Of a DNA stretch of 64,000 nt, positions 1 through 7,716 are shown in pieces; position 1 is the stretch's first letter; every line of letters begins with the position of its first letter. The stretch is taken from positions 1 to 64,000 of IMG/VR virus record IMGVR_UViG_3300032397_000002. One strand, written 5' to 3'. The notes beneath the pieces were generated by a model that did no database searches, was not told the origin of the DNA, and saw only the letters and a list, made by a program, of their open reading frames with translations. The position numbers and the translations under genes were made by a program. This stretch comes from a virus.

Positions 1-160
1 TACCAATTGTGCTACCAGGGAAAGTGCCCCCGAAATGATCACGCTCGGGAGCCACACGCGCCTTCTCAGGGACGGTTGCCGGTCAACATTTTAGCGCTAC
101 TGTCGACAAGCTCAAAGCCTTCGATCACTTGCTTGACGGAATTTCCCCGAAGGGTGGGAG
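1..160. other. Non-coding or incomplete left edge
   Basis: I see no convincing gene here. Read leftward, TTGAGC followed 16 bases later by TAAAAT (near 86-113) could be a promoter for a gene beyond the window edge, but the match is weak. No tRNA cloverleaf or clear terminator is visible. Confidence 0.3.
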
Positions 161-385
161 CTACCCTGGCCCCGTCACGGCAGTCTTTGACGTCTTGGTG
201 ACCGTCTTTGTATCGCGCGCCTTGATGCGGGCAGCGAGCTTCACCCGCTCCTTCTTGGCGACGAGATTCGCTGCATCCAGCCGAGCAAGCTGCTCTTCTG
301 GGGTACGCTTCGATGCCGCTTCAATCCGCTGTGCTGCCGAAATGCGGCGGAGATCCTTCGGGCTGCCCGGTCCATTCTTTGACAC
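161..385 (-). CDS. Small basic protein, function unknown
   Basis: This 74-residue protein is rich in Lys, Arg and Ala and looks helical (an SAAQRIEAASKRTPEEQLARL-type stretch), with a flexible Thr/Lys C-terminus. The start is GTG at 385, chosen because AGGAGA lies about 7 bases upstream. It is the last leftward gene visible, 20 bases after the Tat-like gene and probably in the same operon. A nucleic-acid-binding role would fit the charge but is only an inference. I recognise no family. Confidence 0.6.
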   Translation of the reverse strand: MSKNGPGSPKDLRRISAAQRIEAASKRTPEEQLARLDAANLVAKKERVKLAARIKARDTKTVTKTSKTAVTGPG

Positions 386-405
386 TGTGTGTCTCCTGGT
401 TGGTG

Positions 406-696
406 TTACGTCTTTGCTGCGCCTTGTGAAACTATACCCACTCTACCTCCAGCGTTCTCTGACGTCAAGGCAAAAAGAACGCCGCAGTTCTTGCAGGGCA
501 CAAGGTTCCGCATTCCCTTCTCGCTTTTGAGCATCATGCCGTAAGCTGGGGCTTCAACAAAGCCCTCATGTGGGACGTGGGAGTCCTTGCAGATCGACAC
601 CGAGCCCTCGGGCTGTGATGCCTGCTTGGCGGCTGCGATGGCCGCACCAGCGACGCCAAAGAGGCCGCCACCAAAGAGAAAATCTCGTCGGTTCAC
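406..696 (-). CDS. Small exported protein with Tat-like signal and Cys motif
   Basis: The 96-residue product begins NRRDFLFGGG followed by a hydrophobic Ala/Gly stretch. This matches the twin-arginine consensus (RRxFL plus a weakly hydrophobic segment), so export in a folded state is plausible. The rest has CK at about 36-37 and a CKNCG pair near 68-72 that could bind a metal. The start is GTG at 696, overlapping the previous stop (GTGA), with GGAG upstream. Tat substrates are usually cofactor-containing enzymes; this one is very small, so its role is unknown. The signal could instead be an N-terminal membrane anchor. Confidence 0.65.
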   Translation of the reverse strand: MNRRDFLFGGGLFGVAGAAIAAAKQASQPEGSVSICKDSHVPHEGFVEAPAYGMMLKSEKGMRNLVPCKNCGVLFALTSENAGGRVGIVSQGAAKT

Positions 697-1478
697 AGGT
701 CTACTCCGATGCGGTCCCAGAACCGCGAGTTGGCACCCTCATGGGGGTAGCCGTGGGGGTTGCAGTATAGGCGCATCTTCTCGGTACCCACCTGGTGGAA
801 GGTGTCGACCGGCGTGTGCGTGTGGCCGAAGACCCAAGCGCGAGGTAGACGGTCCTCGTGCAGGTGGGCTGACATGTCGGCCATGAAGAACGGGTTGAGC
901 GGGGAGCCGGCGTACTGGGGATCCACACATGCTGGCAGAGGCAAGTGGTGGGTGACCACGACGTCGCCCGTGCGGAGGTCGCCCATCACCTTCTTCACGA
1001 AGTCCTGGTGGCGCTCGTAGACCAGGGGCTCGAAGGGACTGGCCCCAGTGCCGATGACGAAGAAGTCGGACATGCCCCTCTTCACGTAGTAGGGGGTGCC
1101 GGCGTCAGGAAACCACATCGTGTTCCCAACGAACCGAATGCCACCGAACTCGTAGGGCCCGTGGTCCAGCTGGATGAGGTTGTGGAAGTTCGGCTCATGG
1201 TCAACCCCCTCGAAGAACTTGTCGCCTTCGAGGAACGAGTAGTCGTAGTACTCGTGGTTGCCAGGCACGTACAGGGCCTTCTTGTAGCCGCTGATCAGCT
1301 GAGCCACTCGGGCCTTCCAGAAGGCCTCGTGCCGGCCAATCTGGCAGATGTCGCCCGCCAGGATGACCAGTTCAGCTGGGTCTTTCTTCTGCACCTCTTC
1401 GAGCTGACGGAAGAATTCGTCTCCATCCCCCTTCTGCATGTGCTCGAAGTGGATGTCAGAAAGGACGTGCAGTCTCAT
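693..1478 (-). CDS. Calcineurin-like metallophosphoesterase
   Basis: This 261-residue protein carries the full metallophosphoesterase signature in order: LSDIHFEH (D8, H10), LAGDI, VPGNHEYYD, VVVTHHLPL and a C-terminal FGHTHTP. These residues bind the two metal ions in this superfamily. The start at 1478 places the DxH motif at the N-terminus and overlaps the upstream stop by ATGA. The substrate is unknown. It sits in an operon with a cREC-type protein and an RNA ligase, so a phosphodiesterase or phosphatase role in RNA-end processing is possible, but that is inference from context. It is one of three metallophosphoesterases in the window. Confidence 0.88.
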   Translation of the reverse strand: MRLHVLSDIHFEHMQKGDGDEFFRQLEEVQKKDPAELVILAGDICQIGRHEAFWKARVAQLISGYKKALYVPGNHEYYDYSFLEGDKFFEGVDHEPNFHNLIQLDHGPYEFGGIRFVGNTMWFPDAGTPYYVKRGMSDFFVIGTGASPFEPLVYERHQDFVKKVMGDLRTGDVVVTHHLPLPACVDPQYAGSPLNPFFMADMSAHLHEDRLPRAWVFGHTHTPVDTFHQVGTEKMRLYCNPHGYPHEGANSRFWDRIGVDL

Positions 1479-1810
1479 TTGGGAACCAGGGCGGTGAGGG
1501 TCTGGAAGAGCTGGTTGATGAGGTAGATTTGGTAGGAGATCAACGCAGTGTAGCCCGCAAGCGACAGGGCAAGTGTAACCCAGGCTGAGGGGCTCTGTCG
1601 AATCTTCCAGAACCCGAACGCGCAAGCCGCCGACATGAGGACCTTGACAGCCCCGAAGGCCAGCGGGCCCTTGGTCAAAAAGTAGGCCATGAGTGGGTTT
1701 TGCTCTTCCGCCACCTTGATGCTGACCAGAGCCAATGTGGTGAAGAGGTCGAAGGCATTCAGCGCTACGAAGACACTGATTGCAGAGGAGTAGAGTCTAC
1801 TGTTTTTCAT
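1475..1810 (-). CDS. Small membrane protein, DUF5658-like
   Basis: The 111-residue product has three or four hydrophobic segments and the pattern NAFDLFTTLALV...EEQNPLMAYFL...FGAVKVLMS, which resembles DUF5658-type membrane proteins (NxxDxxxT, then NP and a downstream Lys). It should sit in the inner membrane. The start at 1810 overlaps the previous gene by 14 bases; an ATG at 1825 is an alternative. Translational coupling to the cREC gene is likely. The family has no established function. Confidence 0.6.
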   Translation of the reverse strand: MKNSRLYSSAISVFVALNAFDLFTTLALVSIKVAEEQNPLMAYFLTKGPLAFGAVKVLMSAACAFGFWKIRQSPSAWVTLALSLAGYTALISYQIYLINQLFQTLTALVPK

Positions 1811-2177
1811 ATGGCCCGAAGTCATGAATGAAGTGTAGCATGCGCTGGACGCCAATTGGGTTGGCGCTGTGGACAGTCGGTGGATTGGTGGGCCAGTTCC
1901 CCGTCTCATGGACCCACTTCAAGAAGTCGAAGCCGCTGGGCTCGTTGACATGGCACGTGCAGCCACAGATGGGGTTCCCGCTGTCGTCCAGGCAGCTCTC
2001 TTCGCCCGAGCTGAAGGCGCAGGCGTGGCAGAAGCAAAGACCAAGGTCGTGGTCCAGGCTCATGTGGGTGATTGTATCCTTGTAGAACTGGCACAGTCGC
2101 ATGGCCTCGCGGATGTTCCTCGCCAGAGTCCAGCTGGCATCTGGTGGATTGCGAAGGTCGTCAAGGTAGAGCTTCAT
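1797..2177 (-). CDS. Cyclic-phosphate-processing receiver-like (cREC) protein with Cys-rich insertion
   Basis: This 126-residue protein resembles the receiver-like cREC family predicted to process cyclic phosphates at RNA ends. Visible motifs are MKLYLDDLR at the N-terminus, SLDHDLG (40-46) and HSANPIG (103-109). Between strands it carries an insertion (about 48-76) with seven Cys and several His, likely a zinc site. The start overlaps the VWA gene stop by ATGA. The nearby RNA ligase and metallophosphoesterase support an RNA-repair role. Family assignment rests on motif pattern only. Confidence 0.7.
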   Translation of the reverse strand: MKLYLDDLRNPPDASWTLARNIREAMRLCQFYKDTITHMSLDHDLGLCFCHACAFSSGEESCLDDSGNPICGCTCHVNEPSGFDFLKWVHETGNWPTNPPTVHSANPIGVQRMLHFIHDFGPYEKQ

Positions 2178-3337
2178 TGGCAGGTTGCCTCCTGAATCAG
2201 GGTTGTCAGGGCACTCTGCATTGCCTGGGGCAGGGTTGTCAAGGGCTGAACGTCCAATTGTCCAACGGGACCAAGAGCTTGGAAGTCAGCGAAGAGGTCC
2301 GTTGTGGTGAAAACATGCACCCTGAGGTTGGATGCTGCCACAGTGGCAAAGGCGTCGGATGCAGTTGCAGCAGGTGTCGCGTAGCTTTGGGGCTCTTCAT
2401 CGGTGAACATCACCAGATGTCGATTTGAGCCAGGCCTCCAATTGATGCCAAGTGGGTTCGAGCTGCTCGCGAGCATCTTGACGGCGTCGATAGAGGGCTC
2501 CATGCCGCCACCGCCGGCATTCTGCTGCTGGATAGCCTGGTTGAAGCTCGCTGGGTCGGTGAGGTTTAGCACCAGGTGCACCTTCCCGTCGTAGTAGGGG
2601 TCGTGGTCTGGGACGGTGACCAGGGCCCACCGCAGCTCGATACGATTGCCGTAGGTCGCAGCGAAGCCGGCTACAGCAGCCTTGACAGCACTGATGGTGC
2701 CGGACATGGAACCACTATCGTCGATAGCAAATACCACATCTACCAGGCTTGTGGGACTGAGCCCCTCATCCACCTGACCGTCGCAGTTGTCGTCTTTGCC
2801 ATTGCAGGCCTCAGGCTTCGGGGTCACTTCACCGTAGCAGATAGTCTGGCCAAACTGACAGCGCTTGACGCCTGGGCGACACTCCCCGAAGGTGGTCGTA
2901 CCAGCAGGGCCGTCGTAGCAGTACTCGATGGGGAGATTCTCTGGCTCGTCAATCTGGCCATCGCAGTCGTCGTCCTTGCCGTTGCAGATTTCCGGCACTG
3001 GCTGGGGTGCCGTGCAGCCAACCCAGGCCCCCTTAGAACAGGTCTCTGTGCCAGAGCCACAGGCATTGATGCACGTCTGCGAGAGACGCTCGTCTACAAC
3101 ACCATCACAGTTGTTGTCGAGACCGTCGCAGACCTCCCTGGAAGGTCCGACCTCACCTTCACAGACGGCCGTACTCTGGTCGTCACCCTCACACTTCCAC
3201 ACACCAGAGCGGCAGGTGCCGATGTCTTGGCCGCCCTTGGACGTGTAGCAAGGAAGCCCACACTTGGAGACCTCCCGAAGTTGTGTTCCTTCTCGGCAAC
3301 CGAGCAGAACCAAAAGCAGGAGGATGTATGGACGCAT
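2174..3337 (-). CDS. Lipoprotein with MopE-type repeats and von Willebrand A domain
   Basis: The 387-residue product starts with a lipoprotein signal (a Leu-rich stretch ending LLGC, Cys14). A Cys-rich region carries three near-identical acidic repeats of the form C(D/N)GxDxxCDGxxDE at about 70-83, 118-131 and 178-191, as in MopE-like calcium or copper-binding motifs common in Myxococcota. A VWA domain follows (about 199-385) with the metal-dependent adhesion motif DDSGSMS (206-212). It should be displayed on the host envelope. Possible roles are adhesion or superinfection exclusion. AAGGAAG precedes the ATG. Such fusions are usual for bacterial surface proteins, which suggests capture from a host. 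Confidence 0.85.
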   Translation of the reverse strand: MRPYILLLLVLLGCREGTQLREVSKCGLPCYTSKGGQDIGTCRSGVWKCEGDDQSTAVCEGEVGPSREVCDGLDNNCDGVVDERLSQTCINACGSGTETCSKGAWVGCTAPQPVPEICNGKDDDCDGQIDEPENLPIEYCYDGPAGTTTFGECRPGVKRCQFGQTICYGEVTPKPEACNGKDDNCDGQVDEGLSPTSLVDVVFAIDDSGSMSGTISAVKAAVAGFAATYGNRIELRWALVTVPDHDPYYDGKVHLVLNLTDPASFNQAIQQQNAGGGGMEPSIDAVKMLASSSNPLGINWRPGSNRHLVMFTDEEPQSYATPAATASDAFATVAASNLRVHVFTTTDLFADFQALGPVGQLDVQPLTTLPQAMQSALTTLIQEATCQ

Positions 3338-3349
3338 GGAACTTCCTTA

Positions 3350-4282
3350 TCAGGTTGCGGCAGCCGTTTCAAGTCTTTTTCGCTGGACCTGCATGAAGAG
3401 CTTGGCAGTGGAGCTGCTGATGGCCTTGACGGCCTCCTTGGATTCGACAATCTCACCCTTGGCCTCGCGGGTGACGTCTTCCACCATCGCGTCGATGACG
3501 GCACGGGTGTCCTCGGTCACGGGCTGTCGGCCCAGCTTGGCCTGGAGCTTGTCAAGAACGTGGTCAAGACGATTCAGGGTCACCCACTCGGTGGCAATGG
3601 CGTCCGCCTTGGCGAGCACCTCCTGCTTGTCGGGGGTCACCTGGGTGTCCTTCTTGGAGGCACGCTCACTGAACTCGGGGCGCTTGTGCTTGGCGATGAG
3701 CCGGGCTCCGTTGTTGGTGCGGACCTCGATGGGAGGCCGGAGCACGACCCCCTCAGCAATCTTGGGCTCGGTGATGCCGTTACGAACGGCCTGACGGCTG
3801 GGCAGGTCGCGCTCTGCGTCCAGGCTGGGCAGGTCGGTGCCCACCTTGTTCCAGGCAACGAACTCCAGGCCGAGCTTGTCAACCATCATGTTGGCAGACT
3901 CAACGCTGAGCCAGAGGCCCCTGTCCTCTTCATCCCCGCCCGTCTTGACATCGAAGGCAATGAACTTGAGCTTGGGGCCGTAGGTGTCCTTCATTCCTTG
4001 CTGCTTGCCGCCGTAGGCCTCGCCGAAGACAATCATCTTCTCCGGGCCAGCCTCAATGAAGCGACGTTTCAGGTCCTCCTGGTCGAAGAGGGCCACGAAG
4101 TTGTCGTACTTCTCCCCACCAGAGAAGAACCCCACCTCAGCGGTGACCGTTCCGTCCTCAGCGGTGTGGCGTTTGAAGCTGACATGGGCACTGGTGCCGT
4201 GAATCTTCTCCAGGGCGTAGACCTCCTTGAAGAGCAGGAGGGTTTGGTTGCGATAAAGGTTTTCAATGTGCATGTATCCCAT
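3350..4282 (-). CDS. RNA ligase (Rnl2-like nucleotidyltransferase)
   Basis: This 310-residue protein shows covalent nucleotidyltransferase motifs in order: motif I EKIHGT with Lys26 as predicted AMP-accepting residue, FGEAYGG (motif III region, 86-92), FIAFDV (108-112), motif IV EGVV (177-180) and motif V KHK (198-200). This pattern fits ATP-dependent RNA ligases of the T4 Rnl2 type. The C-terminal third is helical and charged and may give RNA specificity. GGAGG precedes the ATG. With the cREC and HAD genes it suggests repair of cleaved tRNA. No kinase-phosphatase (Pnkp) partner is seen in this window. Confidence 0.85.
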   Translation of the reverse strand: MGYMHIENLYRNQTLLLFKEVYALEKIHGTSAHVSFKRHTAEDGTVTAEVGFFSGGEKYDNFVALFDQEDLKRRFIEAGPEKMIVFGEAYGGKQQGMKDTYGPKLKFIAFDVKTGGDEEDRGLWLSVESANMMVDKLGLEFVAWNKVGTDLPSLDAERDLPSRQAVRNGITEPKIAEGVVLRPPIEVRTNNGARLIAKHKRPEFSERASKKDTQVTPDKQEVLAKADAIATEWVTLNRLDHVLDKLQAKLGRQPVTEDTRAVIDAMVEDVTREAKGEIVESKEAVKAISSSTAKLFMQVQRKRLETAAAT

Positions 4283-4284
4283 GG

Positions 4285-4704
4285 TCAGGCCTCCGCTTTG
4301 AAGTTGAACTTGTTGTTGTACGTCTCGTCCAGCTCTTTCTCGACGTCGTCAAGGGTGTCCTTGATCTGCTCCTCGGCCAGGCCCTTGGCCTTCATTTCCT
4401 TGCGGATAGCCTTGAGGGAGTCCTTCTTGAGCTTCTCGTAGGCAGCCAAACGGTCGGCCTTCATCTTGAGCACTTCGGGCGACTCCAGAACGGCGTCTGC
4501 GGTCTTGGTCAGGGTCTCACCGAAGACGGCGAGGTCTTCGCCACCGGCGGTCGATTCCTCAAGGTCCTCAGCTGCCTTCTGGCAGGTGGGGCAGAAGTCT
4601 GCCTCCATGTCGTCTTTGGACCAGCCCTCGTTCTCCTCACATCCCAGGAGAACTGTAGCTTCGCATCCGACCCCGTCGCATTTGATGTAGGTAACTTCGC
4701 TCAT
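4285..4704 (-). CDS. Small zinc-ribbon and coiled-coil protein, unknown function
   Basis: The 139-residue product has an N-terminal Cys cluster (CDGVGCEATVLLGC and a later CPTCQ pair), suggesting a zinc ribbon, then a long charged helical region. The start at 4704 overlaps the preceding stop by ATGA and has AAAGGTG upstream. It lies directly before the RNA ligase gene in the same transcription unit. I do not recognise the family. Confidence 0.65.
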   Translation of the reverse strand: MSEVTYIKCDGVGCEATVLLGCEENEGWSKDDMEADFCPTCQKAAEDLEESTAGGEDLAVFGETLTKTADAVLESPEVLKMKADRLAAYEKLKKDSLKAIRKEMKAKGLAEEQIKDTLDDVEKELDETYNNKFNFKAEA

Positions 4705-5027
4705 TTTTGCACCTTTCTGTGTCCGCAGTCCTTGCAGACGGTCAACACTCCAGTGGGGAGCTGTACACGCCCCACATTGCCAGATGTGCAAGCCTCACAT
4801 CCACCCGCCTGGAGACCAGGACCTTCGGGCGCCAGCTCTTGTGGTTCATCGGCCACCATCTGTTGAATGGTCATGTGAGATTCTACCATCTTGCCCATCT
4901 GCTTTCTGATCTTCGAAAGCTGCCTCTTCAAAGACCTGTTTTCCTGCTTGAGTGTTCGATTTTCCTTCAGTGGTGAGGTGGTGTCTCTTTGTGCCTTGTG
5001 CTGGGTAAGCCGACTGCCCTTAGCCAT
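4701..5027 (-). CDS. Basic coiled-coil protein with C-terminal zinc ribbon, unknown
   Basis: This 108-residue protein has a Lys/Arg-rich helical N-terminal half with heptad-like Leu spacing, then a Cys pattern CEAC...CKDCGH typical of a treble-clef or zinc ribbon. Start choice: the ATG at 5027 has GAGG eight bases upstream, while the ATG at 5039 overlaps the upstream stop (ATGA) but lacks a good ribosome site. A nucleic-acid-binding role is suggested by charge only. Confidence 0.6.
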   Translation of the reverse strand: MAKGSRLTQHKAQRDTTSPLKENRTLKQENRSLKRQLSKIRKQMGKMVESHMTIQQMVADEPQELAPEGPGLQAGGCEACTSGNVGRVQLPTGVLTVCKDCGHRKVQK

Positions 5028-5035
5028 TGATGACC

Positions 5036-5278
5036 TCATTCGTCTTGGACGGCCTCCATCTCGATTTGCCAGACGTCGCCGGTGTGCTTCATGGTGAGTT
5101 TTTGGAACGGAAGAAAGCCGCAGTTCAGAAGTTCGATGTTGTCAGTCATGGCCCGTAGCAGAGCGACCTGGAGCCTTCTGGCCTCCTGGGTCCCCATCTC
5201 ACATGGATCAGACTCAACCCTGACCATGACCCTGCACTGATTGCCACCGATGCTGACCTTCGAAGTCGTCCGCTTCAT
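5036..5278 (-). CDS. Hypothetical protein, 80 aa
   Basis: I recognise no family. The short product looks like an alternating strand and helix fold (SIGGNQCRVMVRVES, then a helix with RRLQVALLRAM). It starts immediately after the stop of the 64-aa gene upstream and runs into the next gene by ATGA, so it belongs to the leftward operon. Confidence 0.55.
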   Translation of the reverse strand: MKRTTSKVSIGGNQCRVMVRVESDPCEMGTQEARRLQVALLRAMTDNIELLNCGFLPFQKLTMKHTGDVWQIEMEAVQDE

Positions 5279-5473
5279 TCAGTCCTCGACGAGTTCATCT
5301 TCGAACTCACCCAGGTCCTCGTCGGAGTCTCCGACGTCCTCAACATCAAGCCCTTGGTCTTGAAGCTCGGTGATGAACGTGTTCAGGAACTCCTGAACAT
5401 CCGCTGCCTTGATTTTGGGAAGAAGCTCGGCGAAAACATCCACCCCTACCTGCTTGAACTCTGTTCGCGTCAT
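5279..5473 (-). CDS. Hypothetical acidic protein, 64 aa
   Basis: The product has an amphipathic helix followed by a very acidic C-terminal tail (DVGDSDEDLGEFEDELVED). The start overlaps the CYTH gene stop by ATGA. Acidic small phage proteins sometimes mimic DNA or bind host enzymes, but nothing here shows that directly. Confidence 0.55.
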   Translation of the reverse strand: MTRTEFKQVGVDVFAELLPKIKAADVQEFLNTFITELQDQGLDVEDVGDSDEDLGEFEDELVED

Positions 5474-6105
5474 TTTGTTTGTTTTCCTTTTGAGTAGATT
5501 TCGAAGAGTGATTCGTTGATTGGTCCCTCAACTTCAAGGCCATTCTTCACGATTCGAATCCACCTGTCAAGGGCTTTTCGACCGACTTCGACGGTGCAGG
5601 GGCTGCTGGCTTCGATCTCCACTTCCAGAAAGCGCCTGGTCTTGCCGTCTTCATCGGTAACGTCGTAGAGGGCCAGAACAGCAATGTAGCGCGGGTCTCC
5701 GACGTTGTCGGCCGTCATCTGCCCGGTGACATGGTAGATGTAGGAGGTCTTCTGGATGTTGAAGACCTCCTTCCCGCCCAGATAGTCAATCATCGTGTGG
5801 ACGTCATTGGGGCTGACCTTGCCGCTGAATGGTAGGTTGATTTCCACGCGGTCGGCGATGCTCTTGTCCGACTTGCGCTGCTTGTAGGTCAACTCCCCAC
5901 CGGCCATGTCCCCCTCTCGATACCGAAGCTTGGAGCCATTCAGGTCGTAGTAGGTATCCTTCCCACTGACGGCCTTGTAGGCGTCGATTCGAACGACCTT
6001 CGTGTTGATGAACTCGCCACTCTGCCCAGAGATGAAGTCATGGTACTGCTTCAAGCTCACCTTGCTGGCGTCGAACTTCGCTTCCACTTCACTATGGCGA
6101 TCCAC
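5470..6105 (-). CDS. CYTH-domain phosphohydrolase-like protein
   Basis: The 211-residue product opens with EVEAKF, the ExExK signature of the CYTH superfamily (CyaB-like adenylate cyclases, thiamine triphosphatases, inorganic triphosphatases). Later strands fit the tunnel fold: KLRYREG, ELTYKQRK, DRVEINL and RFLEVEIE, each with alternating charged residues. I chose the GTG at 6105 because AGGA lies upstream and it places the signature at the N-terminus; it overlaps the aminotransferase by 14 bases. The substrate is a polyphosphate or 5'-triphosphate, by family. Context near an RNA ligase makes RNA 5'-triphosphate a candidate, as inference only. Confidence 0.75.
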   Translation of the reverse strand: MDRHSEVEAKFDASKVSLKQYHDFISGQSGEFINTKVVRIDAYKAVSGKDTYYDLNGSKLRYREGDMAGGELTYKQRKSDKSIADRVEINLPFSGKVSPNDVHTMIDYLGGKEVFNIQKTSYIYHVTGQMTADNVGDPRYIAVLALYDVTDEDGKTRRFLEVEIEASSPCTVEVGRKALDRWIRIVKNGLEVEGPINESLFEIYSKGKQTK

Positions 6106-7090
6106 GGTCTGCGTCCTGAATGGCGCTGACAGCTTCCGCCATGGTTTGAGGGAGAACTCCAAGAGATACTCGAATCCAATCTGGATGACCACCACAGAAC
6201 TGGCCACCAACCACCTTCACCTTGGCAATGTCGAGAAGCTTGCGGAAGTGTTCTGGGTCCCTGGGCTTCACCCAAGCGAACATGCCAGAAAACGTCTCCG
6301 GGAAACCCTTCATCTCCGAGAGGTAGGGGGCAAGGCGCATGAACGCAACGTTGGTGCTAATCAACAGTGCTCGCGCCTCGCTCTGCAGCTGTTTCTTGTC
6401 GTGAGTCTCCAGGCTGAAGAGAAACTGGTGGAGGAGCCTCTGACTTGGCAAGGAAACTCCAGAGGTGGTCTTCTCGACGTACTCAGCGGCGTACTTGGCC
6501 AGCTCGGGGTCTGGAGTTGCCAGCCATCCAATGCGGTAGCCACTGAGACCAAAGAGTTTGGCCGCGCTCCAGACGCTCATCTTGTGCCAGGGTACCTGGT
6601 AGTCCCACCCGTAGATGGGGCTTGCGTAGGCGGCGTCCCAGATGTCCCATTGGCGAGTGCCGTACAACATCGAGCCATCAGGGTTGTTGGGGGCGGTCAG
6701 TACACGTGCCGTGTAGCCACCGTGTCCGCCATCGAGATCAGATTCGAAGAACTCCAACCGTGACATCTCTGCCATGGTCGGATAGGTAGGCCAGTACGGC
6801 GCCTGGGTGGTGAGGTACTCCACGTTGAAGTGCTTCCGCAGTGCGTAGGCACACGCCTGAATGGCCTGTTTGGCTCCGTTGGTGACGACCACGTGCTGGC
6901 CATTCATCCTGAGTTTGAGTATTGCCAGCAGTTCCGCCTCTCCATTCATAGGCGGGTAACGGACATGCCCCCAGAACTCCTTGGGGTACACGTGGCCGTA
7001 GACCTGCTGCAGGAAGAACGGCTCCCCAACGGCCAGATTGTAACCACCTGGGACGGTGTCACGCACCAGCTGCATATCGGCGGCGCTCAA
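6092..7090 (-). CDS. PLP-dependent aminotransferase (fold type I)
   Basis: This 332-residue enzyme shows the fold-type-I pattern: APNNPDG (133-139), a DxxY motif near 152-155, the PLP-binding Lys178 in SAAKLFGLSGYRIGW, and WIRVSLG near the C-terminus with the substrate-carboxylate Arg. It is shorter than most family members (about 390) and lacks part of the N-terminal arm. The substrate is unknown. PLP enzymes are rare in phages; some act in hypermodified-base synthesis, which is a possibility only. The start is TTG at 7090 (TTGA overlap, GGGG upstream); ATG at 7075 is an alternative. Confidence 0.8.
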   Translation of the reverse strand: MSAADMQLVRDTVPGGYNLAVGEPFFLQQVYGHVYPKEFWGHVRYPPMNGEAELLAILKLRMNGQHVVVTNGAKQAIQACAYALRKHFNVEYLTTQAPYWPTYPTMAEMSRLEFFESDLDGGHGGYTARVLTAPNNPDGSMLYGTRQWDIWDAAYASPIYGWDYQVPWHKMSVWSAAKLFGLSGYRIGWLATPDPELAKYAAEYVEKTTSGVSLPSQRLLHQFLFSLETHDKKQLQSEARALLISTNVAFMRLAPYLSEMKGFPETFSGMFAWVKPRDPEHFRKLLDIAKVKVVGGQFCGGHPDWIRVSLGVLPQTMAEAVSAIQDADRGSP

Positions 7091-7716
7091 AACTCAAACC
7101 CCACCTTCAGGCCGCCCATGCCCTGACCAGTTGTGGTCCCAGCTCCCCAGATTCCAAGGAAAACCGGTCCAACGATGCGGCGTTCAACCTCTCCACCTAC
7201 AACCCAGTTCTGGACGCCGATGGAGGGGCTGAACTGAGGGGTCAGGCCTCCAATGACGCCCACGTGCCACTGGGCCAGCATGGGGGTAACGATTTTCTCC
7301 TTCTCGACAATCTTGTCCACGTACTCGGTACGGATGGTCTCGATTTTCTTCTCGACCTCAACCACCCTCACCTCGACCTTGGTCTCGGTCTCCTTGGTGT
7401 GGGAGTCGATGTTCTTGTCGACCGTGGTCTTCTTGGTGTAAGTGCCATCAGCGAGCTTGGTTTCCAGCACCTCACGATGGTACTTCTCAACCACCTGGGT
7501 CTCCCGGACCTTCTCCATCTCGATGCGGAGGTTCTCGAAGGCGGTCATCAAGGCCTTCTGCGCCTCAGTGGTGACCTGCTTCTCCACAATCTTCTCCCTT
7601 TCCTCAATCTTCACCACCGCAGGCTTCACACCCCAGCCCACACCGATGCCGACAAGTAGCACCACAAGAAAGGGCCAGTACTTCTTCAGAAGCTCAAGGA
7701 TTTTTGCAGGAATCAT
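7087..7716 (-). CDS. Membrane-anchored coiled-coil protein with beta-rich C-terminus
   Basis: The 209-residue product has one transmembrane segment (WPFLVVLLVGIGVGWGV, about 14-30), a long highly charged Glu/Lys coiled coil (36-140) and a Gly-rich C-terminal region of alternating hydrophobic residues ending KVGFEF. A terminal Phe after beta strands recalls outer-membrane barrel ends, though the segment is too short for a full barrel. It could span the periplasm, as spanin-like proteins do. That idea is inference; the neighbouring genes give no lysis context. Confidence 0.6.
   Translation of the reverse strand: MIPAKILELLKKYWPFLVVLLVGIGVGWGVKPAVVKIEEREKIVEKQVTTEAQKALMTAFENLRIEMEKVRETQVVEKYHREVLETKLADGTYTKKTTVDKNIDSHTKETETKVEVRVVEVEKKIETIRTEYVDKIVEKEKIVTPMLAQWHVGVIGGLTPQFSPSIGVQNWVVGGEVERRIVGPVFLGIWGAGTTTGQGMGGLKVGFEF

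Noticed and set aside
2576-4441. Long rightward open frame of 621 codons opposite the VWA and ligase genes
   Set aside because: The opposite strand has clear domains, ribosome sites and overlapping starts; this frame is a shadow with no recognisable domain.
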